A stretch of 64,000 bases of DNA from Xaviernesmea rhizosphaerae (GCF_001938945.1 NZ_MKIO01000047.1:1-64000), one strand, 5' to 3'. Positions 25,417 to 33,884 are shown, counted from the first letter of the stretch. The notes: generated by a model from the sequence alone, not told the origin. A program made the numbers and translations.

Positions 25417-25662
25417 CGTAGATCTCCATGTTCCCATTTTGTTCTAATAGAAATCGGAGATAGCCGAAACGAAGCCTCGGCTGCAATGTCGGTAAGCTAA
25501 TTCAATCGGAGGTCCGGAATTTGAGCGAACGGATCATGTGCGTCCCGCGAGCGTGACGGGCGCCCTATGCAAGTGCCTCCAGGGCCGTCGACGGCTGCTG
25601 GTCGTTCTGGAGCACTCCTAGTTGATCGCATTCGGGTTGCCAGTTTGAGCCTGCGCGCCAGC

Positions 25663-26019
25663 TCACACGGACTTCGTCCTGCCGCGGCGTTCAATCATGT
25701 TGTACGTGGATCCGATGAGCACGCCGACCAAGGCTCCTGTCGCTTTCACGAACGCGTCAATGAATCGAGGATGACGCGTCGGTGAGAAAAACTGAAGCAA
25801 TTCGATCAACCCCGCGCAGACGATAAGAGCGATCCCGATAGCGACGCTATGACGAGGATAGGCAGCAACAAAGAGCGCTGACATGATCGTAAAGGCAAGA
25901 GCGCGGTCGAAATTGACGGGCATAACATCATGCGGTCTCCAGCCGATTGGAGACACCGTAACGAAGATGATGGCGGCGAGAGCTGTCCAGGCGGCAGTGC
26001 GAAGAATGGTGAGTGTCAT
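25663..26019 (-). CDS. VanZ-like membrane protein
   Basis: The 118-aa product has three to four hydrophobic segments and the VanZ-like phrases ALAFTIMSALFVAAYPRH and IELLQFFSPTRHPRFIDAFVKATGALVGVLIG. VanZ-type proteins are small inner-membrane proteins of uncertain function. I start at MTLTILR (26019), because the longer frame to 26073 adds a non-hydrophobic Cys/His tail without SD. Confidence 0.7.
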   Translation of the reverse strand: MTLTILRTAAWTALAAIIFVTVSPIGWRPHDVMPVNFDRALAFTIMSALFVAAYPRHSVAIGIALIVCAGLIELLQFFSPTRHPRFIDAFVKATGALVGVLIGSTYNMIERRGRTKSV

Positions 26020-26173
26020 CGTTCTGTCATTATACAGCGTTGCTGCATGGCAGCAATGAGTGGATGACCTCACCTCGTTGCGTAATCGGCTGTGGGGTCG
26101 AGCTTAGACTGCGCAGCAAGCTGACGCTTGAGACGTTGTTCGGATCCCGCAGATCTTTTATCCGTTTCGCTCT

Positions 26174-26362
26174 TTAATGTGGGGTCATATCTCGACGCGG
26201 CGGAAAGCTGGCCGAGCAAATATCCGGGTCGTGATATGGAAGTTCGGAGATCTGCCCGCAGCGAAAGCACCTCTGTTTCCCGTCACTGGTGACTTCCGGG
26301 TGGCGAACGATTGTTCGATACACCACTCCGTCAATCTCGATCGTCTCGGGCGGGATCTTCAT
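26174..26362 (-). CDS. 62-aa hypothetical protein with CxxC motif
   Basis: The product (MKIPPETIEIDGVVYRTIV ... CFRCGQISELPYH) has one CxxC and a later Cys-His pair and may bind zinc. GAGGACAGGAA directly precedes the ATG. It begins 10 nt after the stop of the tail-fibre-like gene, so it belongs to the same transcript. Confidence 0.6.
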   Translation of the reverse strand: MKIPPETIEIDGVVYRTIVRHPEVTSDGKQRCFRCGQISELPYHDPDICSASFPPRRDMTPH

Positions 26363-26371
26363 TTCCTGTCC

Positions 26372-27394
26372 TCACGGCGACGTGGTCGAAAGACCACAAT
26401 TGATGTCATAGCGAACCCCGTTGATTTCGAGCGTCAACCTACGGTCCTCGGTGACAAGACCCTGGTTAACGGGCACGCCGCCGAGGGCCATTGTCTTGTT
26501 GATGCCAGAAAAGCCGATGCTGCCGCGCCAAGGCGTGCTCTGCGTGTCGGACCACTTGATGAACTGATTGGTGGCCATCGCCACGCCGATATCGGAATAG
26601 ACCGTATCGAGTTCACGCATGTCGACGCCGACGCCGGCCTGTCCCTGGAGACGGATGTGGCGCTTGGACTGCGCATAGCCGGGCTGCGCGAAGATCGCGA
26701 TCCCGTCGCTGACGATATTGGTCCCTGCCGTATCGTTTGCCGACCCGATGACCAAATGGATGCCAATCCGCTGATTGTTCGGATCCGGGCCGGTCGCACC
26801 GCAGCCGACTTCCATGTTCACAGAGCCGGTCGTCGGGTTGCTTGTAAAGTCACGATATTCGGAGCATACACACCACACCCGTCCGTCGCCGCGCTTCTCG
26901 ACGCGGGGATACACCGCGCAATGCTCGCCCGCACGAGCAGCGGCGCCGGCATCCGGCTGATAAAGCATGTTGACGACGAAAGCCCACTCGAAGCTATCGA
27001 TTGGTTTCCGGATTGCATGATCAATGCGCATCGTGGAGCTAACCTGCCCGGCTGTTCCCAGTCCGGGCGTAGTGGTCTTGATGTCGCGTGTGATCCATAC
27101 ATCGGCGAAGTCATTGACGGCAGCATTGTCCTTCTTCACCCAAAGCCGGCCTCCGTCTTTAATAGCGACGCCCTGCAAACCGGCACCGTCGAAGTTTTCG
27201 AACTGCAGATAATCGCCCGGATTTCTGCCGCCCTGCCCAGCGACTTGAAAAACAGTCCCGGCCGCATCCTTCGAATACAGCTTCCTGTCGGCCGTATTCA
27301 CGCCGAGTTCGGCTTCCAGAAGTTCGGTGCTGGTGAACACCTTGCCAGGGGTGGACGTACGGCGGTTCTGGAACCGGGTTGCCTTCGTGACCAT
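26372..27394 (-). CDS. Phage tail-fibre-like structural protein
   Basis: The 340-aa product starts with a segment typical of tail-fibre N-termini (ELLEAELGVNTADRKLYSKDAAGTVFQVA), then a Gly/Asn/Ser-rich beta-structured body, and ends with a repeated framework (TEDRRLTLEINGVRYDINCGL). It starts at the last base of the upstream 62-aa gene's stop codon. It likely forms part of a tail appendage or baseplate accessory. Phage origin is well supported; the exact part is not. Confidence 0.65.
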   Translation of the reverse strand: MVTKATRFQNRRTSTPGKVFTSTELLEAELGVNTADRKLYSKDAAGTVFQVAGQGGRNPGDYLQFENFDGAGLQGVAIKDGGRLWVKKDNAAVNDFADVWITRDIKTTTPGLGTAGQVSSTMRIDHAIRKPIDSFEWAFVVNMLYQPDAGAAARAGEHCAVYPRVEKRGDGRVWCVCSEYRDFTSNPTTGSVNMEVGCGATGPDPNNQRIGIHLVIGSANDTAGTNIVSDGIAIFAQPGYAQSKRHIRLQGQAGVGVDMRELDTVYSDIGVAMATNQFIKWSDTQSTPWRGSIGFSGINKTMALGGVPVNQGLVTEDRRLTLEINGVRYDINCGLSTTSP

Positions 27395-27582
27395 CAGACG
27401 GCCCCTCCACCAAGGATATTGGCGTTCGAAATCTGGGCCTGAAGTTTGCCGATTGTTGACTCGATCTCATAAGTCGAAACGACGGGCGCAACGGGATCCG
27501 TAGCGTGTCGGACCAGGCGCAGCTTGTGCAACACAGTCGAAAGGAGGGACTTGGTTAGATCGCGATCGGACACGTAGCGCAC
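27394..27582 (-). CDS. 62-aa phage-type protein, possibly 5'-disrupted
   Basis: The frame starts at GTG 27582 and ends overlapping the tail-fibre ATG. The protein (YVSDRDLTKSLLSTVLHKLR onward) reads as an internal piece of a longer protein. An overlapping frame (27555-27668) encodes MPASLLANVNRLQALSLVF and then LPALEIDVYG, and joining it at DVY to VRYVSDRD would give one continuous sequence. Either two overlapping genes or a frameshifted single gene is possible. Confidence 0.45.
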   Translation of the reverse strand: MRYVSDRDLTKSLLSTVLHKLRLVRHATDPVAPVVSTYEIESTIGKLQAQISNANILGGGAV

Positions 27583-27668
27583 CCATAAACGTCGATTTCA
27601 AGCGCAGGCAAAAAGACCAGCGACAGAGCTTGAAGTCGGTTGACGTTCGCCAGCAGTGAGGCTGGCAT
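27555..27668 (-). CDS. 37-aa frame overlapping the 62-aa gene, possible N-terminal half of it
   Basis: The frame runs from ATG 27668 to TAA 27555 and has no clear SD. Its last part overlaps the GTG start of the 62-aa gene in another frame. I list it because the two translations look like parts of one protein separated by a 1- or 2-nt change near 27580. Confidence 0.3.
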   Translation of the reverse strand: MPASLLANVNRLQALSLVFLPALEIDVYGCATCPIAI

Positions 27669-27991
27669 GGTTTGCGCGGGTCCGCGAGTTCCGCCGTATT
27701 CGCGATTGAAAAAACTATAGCACGCCTCTGCTCATCGGCAAAGCCGCCATTCGCGCCAAAGCGTCCCAAAGTTGGGGCGGCCGCAATTTTTATATGGGCT
27801 CCTGCTGCGGCTTCGGCCGCTGCGTTTGGACTGGGCCAGGGGGTGGGGTCCGACCACCCTAGGATCCGGCCGCGCGGGTTCATTGCGGTGACTTTGCCCA
27901 GACGCTGACCGGCGATAGCGCATCACGCTGTCCGCATCAGTATGCTCGTGCGGACATGGCAGATCGGGGCTTAAAAAGTGTATGTATGGGC
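27669..27991. other. Gap with decayed or non-coding sequence
   Basis: No frame in this stretch has a start signal or recognisable product. The right part leads into the promoter at 27992. Confidence 0.35.
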
Positions 27992-28042
27992 TTGACGCAA
28001 ATCAACGGACATATCATAGTTCGTACACTATCCATACGTACA
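27979..28042 (+). promoter_or_regulatory. Promoter flanked by inverted repeats, upstream of recombinase operon
   Basis: TTGACG (27992-27997), a 17-nt spacer and CATAGT (28015-28020) form a promoter for the plus-strand genes from 28056. TGTATGTATGG (27979-27989) and CCATACGTACA (28032-28042) are near-perfect inverted copies on either side of it, which suggests an operator pair or DNA loop. The GTATGT element also recurs at 34259-34336. Confidence 0.5.
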
Positions 28043-28055
28043 TCTAAGGTGGCAC

Positions 28056-28253
28056 ATGCAAAACGAATTTAGGACGAACGAATTCAAGATCTTTTCGGCG
28101 GTTCAGACCGAGCTTCGTGAAGCGATGATGCGCAACGACCGCCGCACTGCATATCTCGCTATGGAGGAGTTGCGCGGGATACAGGAACACTCACAGTGGC
28201 GGGCAATGCGCGCACGCTGTGCCGCTGTCCTGTCCGAATTCTCTGTTCACTGA
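28056..28253 (+). CDS. 65-aa hypothetical protein before serine recombinase
   Basis: The helical product (MQNEFRTNEFKIFSAVQTEL onward) has AAGGTGG 3 nt before the ATG and ends 8 nt before the recombinase start. It could be a small regulator or accessory factor of the recombinase. No family is recognised. Confidence 0.6.
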   Translation: MQNEFRTNEFKIFSAVQTELREAMMRNDRRTAYLAMEELRGIQEHSQWRAMRARCAAVLSEFSVH

Positions 28254-28261
28254 GGTGTATA

Positions 28262-28903
28262 ATGGCACAAACGATACTGTACTGCCGGGTGAGCACATCC
28301 GAACAGACGGCCGCCCACCAAGAGACACAGGCTAGGCAAGCCGGGTTCAAAATCGACCAGGTATTGAGCGATCAGGGCGTCTCAGGTGTAACCGTGCCGC
28401 TTGCTGATCGTCCTCAGGGGCGGCGTCTGTTCGACATCTTGCGCAGCGGGGACATTCTTGTCGTGCGCTGGGTCGATCGCCTTGGGCGAAATTACAGCGA
28501 CGTCACCGACAACATCCGGGAGTTCATTCGGCGCGGCGTCATCATTCGCACGGTCATTAACAACCTGACCTTTGACGGTGCCACAAAGCAGCCCATGGAA
28601 ATGGCGATTAGAGACGCCATGGTTTGTTTCATGGCGGCTATGGCCCAAGCCCAAGCCGAGGCTATCAAGGAAGCGCAACGGGCCGGGATTGACCACGCTC
28701 GCGAGGCGGACCGGCCTGGGGTCTACAAAGGCAGAAAGCCAAGCTATAGCCGCACGGATCTGGAGACGGTGCTTACGATGCTTGAGAAGCAGGCCGGCAC
28801 GTCAGAAATCGCGAAAGCTACGAATTTAACGCGCCAGACGGTATTGCGGATCAAGGCCGATCCTAGAGGGGCAGATGATGCGCTAAAAGCCTGGGGGCAA
28901 TGA
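28262..28903 (+). CDS. Serine recombinase (resolvase/invertase type)
   Basis: The 213-aa product has the resolvase N-terminal domain: YCRVSTSEQT with the catalytic Ser, GVSGVTVPLADRPQGRRLF, GDILVVRWVDRLGRNYSDV (Arg-rich active-site block), then a helix E region and a C-terminal HTH (GTSEIAKATNLTRQTVLRIKAD). GAGG lies 6 nt before ATG 28262. As a short resolvase it could resolve dimers or invert a segment of the element rather than integrate it. No inverted target pair was found nearby. Confidence 0.88.
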   Translation: MAQTILYCRVSTSEQTAAHQETQARQAGFKIDQVLSDQGVSGVTVPLADRPQGRRLFDILRSGDILVVRWVDRLGRNYSDVTDNIREFIRRGVIIRTVINNLTFDGATKQPMEMAIRDAMVCFMAAMAQAQAEAIKEAQRAGIDHAREADRPGVYKGRKPSYSRTDLETVLTMLEKQAGTSEIAKATNLTRQTVLRIKADPRGADDALKAWGQ

Positions 28904-29029
28904 CCCCAACGCCAGCGCCTTCCGCAAGTCGTCACCCTGGCGCCCGAACTTGTCGGCCGAAATGGTGGATTTGACATACACGAGCTTGAGCACTCACACT
29001 CTGCCAAACGTCGCGTCGGGAACTCAATC

Positions 29030-29284
29030 ATGATGCTAACAGAACCTGAAGTCGCCGAGCGCCTGCGGTGCAGCACGTCGAAAATCAAGCGGCTCCGGTT
29101 CGCCGGGAAGCTCGACTATCTCCCAGGGCGCCCCGTTTTGATCGACGAACGCGATCTTGATGCCTTCATCAGCGGGCAAAAGCGGATTGGACGAGAGCAT
29201 GGAAGGCCTTCAAACGAAATCGCCGCAAGGACGGATGAGGCGCGGGAATGGGCGCTCGCTCAGGTGCTGGGGCTGAAGAAATGA
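29030..29284 (+). CDS. Small HTH (excisionase/MerR-like) protein, copy 1
   Basis: The 84-aa product has a winged-helix excisionase-type domain: LTEPEVAERLRCSTSKIKRLRF, then the wing GRPVLIDERDLDAFI. Its stop overlaps the start of a paralogue (ATGA), forming a tandem duplicate. It may control excision or gene expression in the element. Confidence 0.75.
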   Translation: MMLTEPEVAERLRCSTSKIKRLRFAGKLDYLPGRPVLIDERDLDAFISGQKRIGREHGRPSNEIAARTDEAREWALAQVLGLKK

Positions 29285-29556
29285 AACTCCTGACCGAGCC
29301 GGAAGCCGCGCAAATCCTCCAATGCAGCACGTCTACAATCAAGCGGCTCCGGTTCGCCGGAAAGCTCGCCTATCTCCCAGGGCGCCCCGTTTTGATCGAC
29401 GAGGCGGACCTGGCCGTGTACATAGATGAGAAGAAGCGCGAGCGGGAGCGACGGGACGCCGAGCGACGAGCCGCCCAGGCTCCAATGGAAGCGAGACGCT
29501 GGGCGGCGATCGCCGTGCTACTGAGACCAGACCGACGCAAGCCTAAATCTTCATGA
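29281..29556 (+). CDS. Small HTH (excisionase/MerR-like) protein, copy 2
   Basis: The 91-aa product repeats the domain of the preceding gene almost exactly (LTEPEAAQILQCSTSTIKRL, then GRPVLIDEADLAVYI) but has a different, Arg/Ala-rich tail. The longer frame to 29248 is not needed because ATG 29281 sits in the upstream stop. Two coupled, similar DNA-binding proteins may form a heterodimer or recognise a two-part site. Confidence 0.75.
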   Translation: MKLLTEPEAAQILQCSTSTIKRLRFAGKLAYLPGRPVLIDEADLAVYIDEKKRERERRDAERRAAQAPMEARRWAAIAVLLRPDRRKPKSS

Positions 29557-29603
29557 AATCGCGCCGGCCGAATTGCCGGCGGCGCGGAAGCTGGGCCGCG
29601 GCA

Positions 29604-29882
29604 TCAGTCGAACAGGGTCGGTCGGGTCTTTCCTTCAAGATCGCGAATTGCTTGCTCCAGCTCGCCGGCCGTCATCTCATGCGGTTCCTTCTGGCGGTCG
29701 TCGTCCGTGTCGGCATAGAGACCGGCGGCGCGGAAAAGGTCGCTGATCAGCTTCGCCCGCGCGGAAGGCGCTACGCGTTTGTCCTGCACAAGATCAAGCG
29801 CGATACGGTACACCTTCGGCAATTCTGTTTGTAAGAGGTCCTTGACCTGACGCTTCGTGTCGACCCCTCGGCGGTTCGTCAT
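29604..29882 (-). CDS. 92-aa phage-type protein, possibly small terminase-like
   Basis: The helical, charged product (TKRQVKDLLQTELPKVYRIA ... MTAGELEQAIRDLEGKTRP) resembles the C-terminal part of small terminase or terminase-adjacent proteins in rhizobial prophages. It lies 11 nt after the HGG-motif gene on the same strand. In a satellite a small terminase would redirect packaging, but this assignment rests on general resemblance only. Confidence 0.5.
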   Translation of the reverse strand: MTNRRGVDTKRQVKDLLQTELPKVYRIALDLVQDKRVAPSARAKLISDLFRAAGLYADTDDDRQKEPHEMTAGELEQAIRDLEGKTRPTLFD

Positions 29883-29893
29883 GTTCCCGTCTC

Positions 29894-30460
29894 CTATCCA
29901 AAAATATCATGTTGCTCGATCGCCGCGGCCAAGGCCTCCAGCCGGGCAATCTCGGCTTGGATGCGCGTGACCTCCGGGCCGACCTGTTTGGGTGTGGCCA
30001 ATGCTGTGGCGATTTCCTTCGCGACGAGACGCTGTTGCCGCGCTGCCGCGCGCGCGCCTTTAGGGCCGGGCTGGTGCGAACGCTGCCATGCATCGTGCCG
30101 CTCTCGCTCTTCGGCCGTCATGGCTGCCAGGCGAGCCGCGCGTTTCTGCTGTGCATTTTTCTGGTCCCGCAGCTTCCGGGTCAAACGATCCATGGCGTCC
30201 GGGCGGTCAGCATCGGGCCATTTCGGTTTGTGCCAGTTCTTTCCCTTTGGTGTTCGCCCTCCATGGGCGTGGCACCTGCCGTTCTCCAAGGCAATGCGCT
30301 TACAAGGCTCGCCGGTCGTTCTCGCATGAGCTCCGCACTTCGGCTTTGTGTGCCGCTGGCTGTTCCAGTCCGCAAGGGCCTTCCGGGCGACGACCTTGAA
30401 CCTTGCCGATCTCACCCAAGAGCTGATCCGCCGGCCGTCTTTGGCGTGCGTCTTAATCAC
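29894..30460 (-). CDS. HGGxTG-like motif protein
   Basis: The 188-aa product has the phage-associated cysteine motif CGAHARTTGEPCKR followed by GRCHAHGGRTPKG, which is a likely zinc site, then a long basic helical part rich in Arg/Lys/Gln (about 90-160). HGG-motif proteins are frequent in prophages beside terminase or replication genes and have unknown function. It is transcribed in the same direction as the primase, after the iteron-like region. Confidence 0.7.
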   Translation of the reverse strand: MIKTHAKDGRRISSWVRSARFKVVARKALADWNSQRHTKPKCGAHARTTGEPCKRIALENGRCHAHGGRTPKGKNWHKPKWPDADRPDAMDRLTRKLRDQKNAQQKRAARLAAMTAEERERHDAWQRSHQPGPKGARAAARQQRLVAKEIATALATPKQVGPEVTRIQAEIARLEALAAAIEQHDIFG

Positions 30461-30569
30461 GTGAGCCCACCTGCTGTTTTTGGTTTAGGGGTACGTAAGG
30501 TATCGTCCAGGAGGTGCCGCGAGACATCCTGTCCCGAAATCCCACTCCAACGGGAGCACGGAGAGCGCC

Positions 30570-30766
30570 GCTTGTCGGCGGCAGCGTTCCCCGTAGGGGC
30601 GACAAGCTCGACAAGCCGACAAGCGTTGATTTCATTGGCTTTTTTTCTTGCTTGTTGCTTCACTTCTGCCGACAAGCCGACAAGCGGAGGCAGAACCAGC
30701 CTTAACATGTTGTTTGGCTTGAATTTTCCTCTTGTCGCCGACAAGTTGACGATAAGGCCGACAAGC
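30570..30766. repeat. Iteron-like array (CGACAAG repeats), putative replication origin
   Basis: Seven direct CGACAAG copies start at 30600, 30609, 30617, 30670, 30678, 30739 and 30759, and two inverted copies lie at 30571-30577 and 30731-30737. Several are embedded in GCCGACAAGC. 30731-30745 is a perfect palindrome, CTTGTCG-C-CGACAAG. The spacing of 8-9 nt within clusters and the position directly beside the primase-helicase gene fit iterons of a replication origin. The T-rich stretch near 30640 (TTTTTTTC) could be the opening site. Confidence 0.65.
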
Positions 30767-30767
30767 G

Positions 30768-33455
30768 TCACTGCGCGCCATCCTCAGCCTTCGCCGATCG
30801 GTCGATGTACCAGCACGCTGTTTGCGCAGAAGATCGTTTTAGGGCGCGGATCAGGACAACTTGTCCCGACCCTAACGTGAATTGCACGCCGCCGCCGCCC
30901 AACGCGCTCGTTATTTCACCGACAACGACATTCCGCGCTTTGCCCTCGAAGATGCCTTGCTCTCTGGCGCGAGCGCCGATTGCCTCCCAAAGACCCGGAA
31001 GCGGCAGAGTGTTGTTCTCGGCTAGCAGGTCGTGCGCGATCCTTGCGATCGCCTCCGCCTTGGATCCATCCACTTTCTTTCTCGTGCGGGCCTCGATCTT
31101 CACGAGATCCAGAACGGGAGCGAAATCACCAGCCGCCTGAAGCGCCGCGCGCGGATCGTCATCAAACAGCGCGCCGGCCGCACCCGGTCGAACGCCACAG
31201 CCATTTCCCACCGAGACGCTCATTCGCTTGAACACGAGCGGAACGCTGGGCTTTCGGTCATGACTGATTTTCGCATAGTCGAGCCGTATAAGGCCGTCTG
31301 CTGAGCTGACACCCCACGCCCTTTCGTCTTCCGCTTCGCCTGTGACGTTGACTAGAGTGAAAGCAGAGCGGACCTTCCCGACAGCCGCAAAGCCGCCGCG
31401 GCCTGCGCCCATGTCACCCGCTGCGTTTCGGGTGTGCTTGGCCGTATGATGGACCACTTCGATCGCGCATCGTGATCGGGCTGCAATCCAGGCAAGCTCT
31501 TGCAGAAGCGCGTCCTGGTCGTCATTACTGTTCTCGTGGCCGCCGGCCGTTAGGCTGATCTGCGTATCAAGGACCACCAAAACAGCCTTGTATTGGTCTA
31601 TAATCCGCTCAAGAAGATCCGCGCCGGGCGCTCGCTTCATTGCAGATCGATCGTTGTCCCGCTGCATGATTGTGAGCTTCGTGCCATCCTCTCCGCTCCA
31701 CAGAATGATGGGGTGTTTCGGTTTGGCTACATCAAAATGCCGCTGTGACGCCGCCAGTCTGCGTTCCATCTCGCTTAGGCGATCTTCCGCGTTGTAGATG
31801 ATCACCGGGCCCGCCAGGTGAAGCCTTTCGGGGCTGATTGGCGCCCCGGTCTCATCAACGCCGCGAAGCACCGGCTCCGATCCACTGGAAACCGCAAGCG
31901 CATCGCGCAGCGCGAGTGTTGACTTCGATACCCCCGGTTCGCCGACGCACTGGGCAACGTCGCCGAGAGGCAGCCGTGGAAACACGACCCATTCCCGGGG
32001 CGGGATGCCCTTGGGTTCGATCCTGTCTGTCACCACTTTCAGGCCGGGTTGACCTATGTGTTGAGACGGATCCTCTTCAGAACGTTCCCTGAACAGGCTT
32101 TCTAGTGGCAAAGCCTCTTCCCGGTCTTCGAACATTTGCAGCTGAGGCGCCAAGTCGTAGCGGGCGCCACCATGGGCAAACGAGTTGATGACGAAAGGCC
32201 TTGTTGAAGCGAGCACCATGGCGACTGCACGCCCGCCGCCGTAATCGGGTTCAAGCGGATCAGCGCATGACTTCCGGTGGAATTGCGTCGGGTCATTGAT
32301 GATCTCCCTGACGGTTGCACTGCTTCCATCATCGAAGAAGATCTCGAAATGCTCGTCCAGGACATGCCGTTCGGTGGCTGATTGCACACTTCGCCGCGCA
32401 CTCTCAGGAGAGATGCCGCGCCTGGCGACCAGGTCAGCAACTCGCTGCTCGATATACGCCGCCCTAATCGCCTTTGCCGGCGCGGCAAGATCCGCTTCCA
32501 TTTCGCTGACCAATACCCTCAGGCGGAACGCTTCTTCGGCACTGAGAGGAGGAAGTGAAGCAAGGTCGAGCATTCCTCCATCCTGGACGACACAGGGCCT
32601 CGGCAAAGCTCGCAGCTTGTCGTCCTGCAAGACGGGATCCGCTTCATAAAATAGGCGACTGCTGTCCGATGATGCGAACGTGTCAAAGAGCGTTCGTGGC
32701 AGGATGTGGCCGCTTGCGGTGATCTTGCCGTACAAAAAACCCGCGAGCATGAGCCGATCCGCAAGGTTCCTGACAAACTCCGGGATAAGCCTGCCGTCGG
32801 GCACGACATAGTAGCGGTGATGACTTGAGGTCAGACTTTTCTTACCGCCGACGCCGACGCCGACGCCAGCGGACGCAGAGTTCCTCCTGAGGAATGCAGC
32901 CTTCCCGAATGATGGATGCACAGACGCGAGCGCATGAGAGATAGAACCGGCCTCTTTCAGTGCACCAAGGAGCGCTTCCGGAAACTCAGCGCTATCGAAA
33001 TCCATCCCGAAAATGGCGGGTCCGTTAAGGGCTTCGAAGTTTTCCTGCGTCCGAGAGAGATAACCCTCCTCAAGACCCTGGCGGGCGGTTGTGATCTGCC
33101 ATTCGTCACGGCCGACGCGCGGCGGGGCGCAGATGATGGCCTGCTTACTGGTCAGCGACTGTAGCTGCGCCTCAAGGCCTCCAAGAACCTCTTTGGGCGT
33201 GCCTTCAAGACGAACTTTCCGAAAACTGCCGGCATATAGCCCAGGAGCCGCTTCCTTCTTGATGCCGCCAGTACCATCCATACTGTAGGCTTTCGTCAAT
33301 CTCGCCGCACTTGTGACAAGAGTGATCGCGGTCGAGGTGCGCGGCGCCGGTGATGGCGATTGGGTAGCGCGCCATTTCTGGAAATCCGAACTAGTGCCCA
33401 AGCTACTAGATGCAGGTTGATGGCGCGGCATTTTCGCGATATGTTGATCTAGCAT
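30768..33455 (-). CDS. Primase-helicase (RepA-type AAA ATPase), replication protein of the element
   Basis: The 895-aa product has a primase-like N-terminal half with FGMDFDS (about 149-154, DxD type) and INSFAHGG (about 423-430), and a RecA-fold helicase with Walker A GEPGVSKST (505-513; the usual Gly is Val) and Walker B VLVVLD (625-630), then EVVHHTAK. This arrangement is typical of phage and satellite replication proteins that act with their own origin. A Gly/Val run (about 197-204) is encoded by tandem GCCGAC repeats near 32850. AGGA lies 8 nt before the ATG. The stop is 2 nt from the last iteron copy. Confidence 0.85.
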   Translation of the reverse strand: MLDQHIAKMPRHQPASSSLGTSSDFQKWRATQSPSPAPRTSTAITLVTSAARLTKAYSMDGTGGIKKEAAPGLYAGSFRKVRLEGTPKEVLGGLEAQLQSLTSKQAIICAPPRVGRDEWQITTARQGLEEGYLSRTQENFEALNGPAIFGMDFDSAEFPEALLGALKEAGSISHALASVHPSFGKAAFLRRNSASAGVGVGVGGKKSLTSSHHRYYVVPDGRLIPEFVRNLADRLMLAGFLYGKITASGHILPRTLFDTFASSDSSRLFYEADPVLQDDKLRALPRPCVVQDGGMLDLASLPPLSAEEAFRLRVLVSEMEADLAAPAKAIRAAYIEQRVADLVARRGISPESARRSVQSATERHVLDEHFEIFFDDGSSATVREIINDPTQFHRKSCADPLEPDYGGGRAVAMVLASTRPFVINSFAHGGARYDLAPQLQMFEDREEALPLESLFRERSEEDPSQHIGQPGLKVVTDRIEPKGIPPREWVVFPRLPLGDVAQCVGEPGVSKSTLALRDALAVSSGSEPVLRGVDETGAPISPERLHLAGPVIIYNAEDRLSEMERRLAASQRHFDVAKPKHPIILWSGEDGTKLTIMQRDNDRSAMKRAPGADLLERIIDQYKAVLVVLDTQISLTAGGHENSNDDQDALLQELAWIAARSRCAIEVVHHTAKHTRNAAGDMGAGRGGFAAVGKVRSAFTLVNVTGEAEDERAWGVSSADGLIRLDYAKISHDRKPSVPLVFKRMSVSVGNGCGVRPGAAGALFDDDPRAALQAAGDFAPVLDLVKIEARTRKKVDGSKAEAIARIAHDLLAENNTLPLPGLWEAIGARAREQGIFEGKARNVVVGEITSALGGGGVQFTLGSGQVVLIRALKRSSAQTACWYIDRSAKAEDGAQ

Positions 33456-33500
33456 TTTTATTTCCTAACGGCCGGTTGCGCTTTGCCGAGCGCACCGGCT

Positions 33501-33884
33501 TCATTTTATGGACATCTCAGGATGCTGGCGCGCATAGGCGCGAGACGCGGGCGTCCGGGCTAATACCTGCAGCTCCTCGACGGCCTTGCGCACCGTTGGG
33601 CTTGTCGCACGCATGTACTCAAACGCTAGCAGCGCGTTCTTCTGGCTCGGCGTGTTGAACGGTGGCGGCAGGTAGACCGGGAAATTGTAGAACCTGGTCT
33701 CGTCTCGGTTTCGGCCGAAAACCGGCATCGTCGATATGTGCAGCAGGAGGCAACCGGGCCTTATGGTGGCACCGGGCGGAATGTCGCTGATCTTCGGTGG
33801 GTAAAGACCGAAGAGCAACGGCGCGGACATCTCGCGAACTTTGGGACGCCGCTTCGTCCTTCCGCGGATCTTCATCGGGTTCAC
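33501..33884 (-). CDS. Hypothetical protein between AlpA-like and primase genes
   Basis: The 127-aa product is basic at its start (KIRGRTKRRPKVREM) and ends with a helical part (ATSPTVRKAVEELQVLARTP). Its ATG overlaps the stop of the AlpA-like gene by 4 nt, so it is part of the replication operon. No family is recognised. Confidence 0.65.
   Translation of the reverse strand: MNPMKIRGRTKRRPKVREMSAPLLFGLYPPKISDIPPGATIRPGCLLLHISTMPVFGRNRDETRFYNFPVYLPPPFNTPSQKNALLAFEYMRATSPTVRKAVEELQVLARTPASRAYARQHPEMSIK

Noticed and set aside
26070..26270. 66-aa minus-strand frame
   Set aside because: Overlaps the better supported 62-aa CxxC gene in another frame and has no clear start signal, although its second half is outside that gene.
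26177..27442. 421-aa plus-strand frame
   Set aside because: Opposite the tail-fibre-like gene, which has a recognisable N-terminus, coupled neighbours and better start context.
29909..30880. 323-aa plus-strand frame
   Set aside because: Crosses the iteron-like array and lies antisense to the HGG-motif gene; composition is not protein-like.
32845..32872. GCCGAC tandem repeat as part of the iteron array
   Set aside because: It lies inside the primase gene and encodes a Gly/Val run. It lacks the CAAG half of the iteron.
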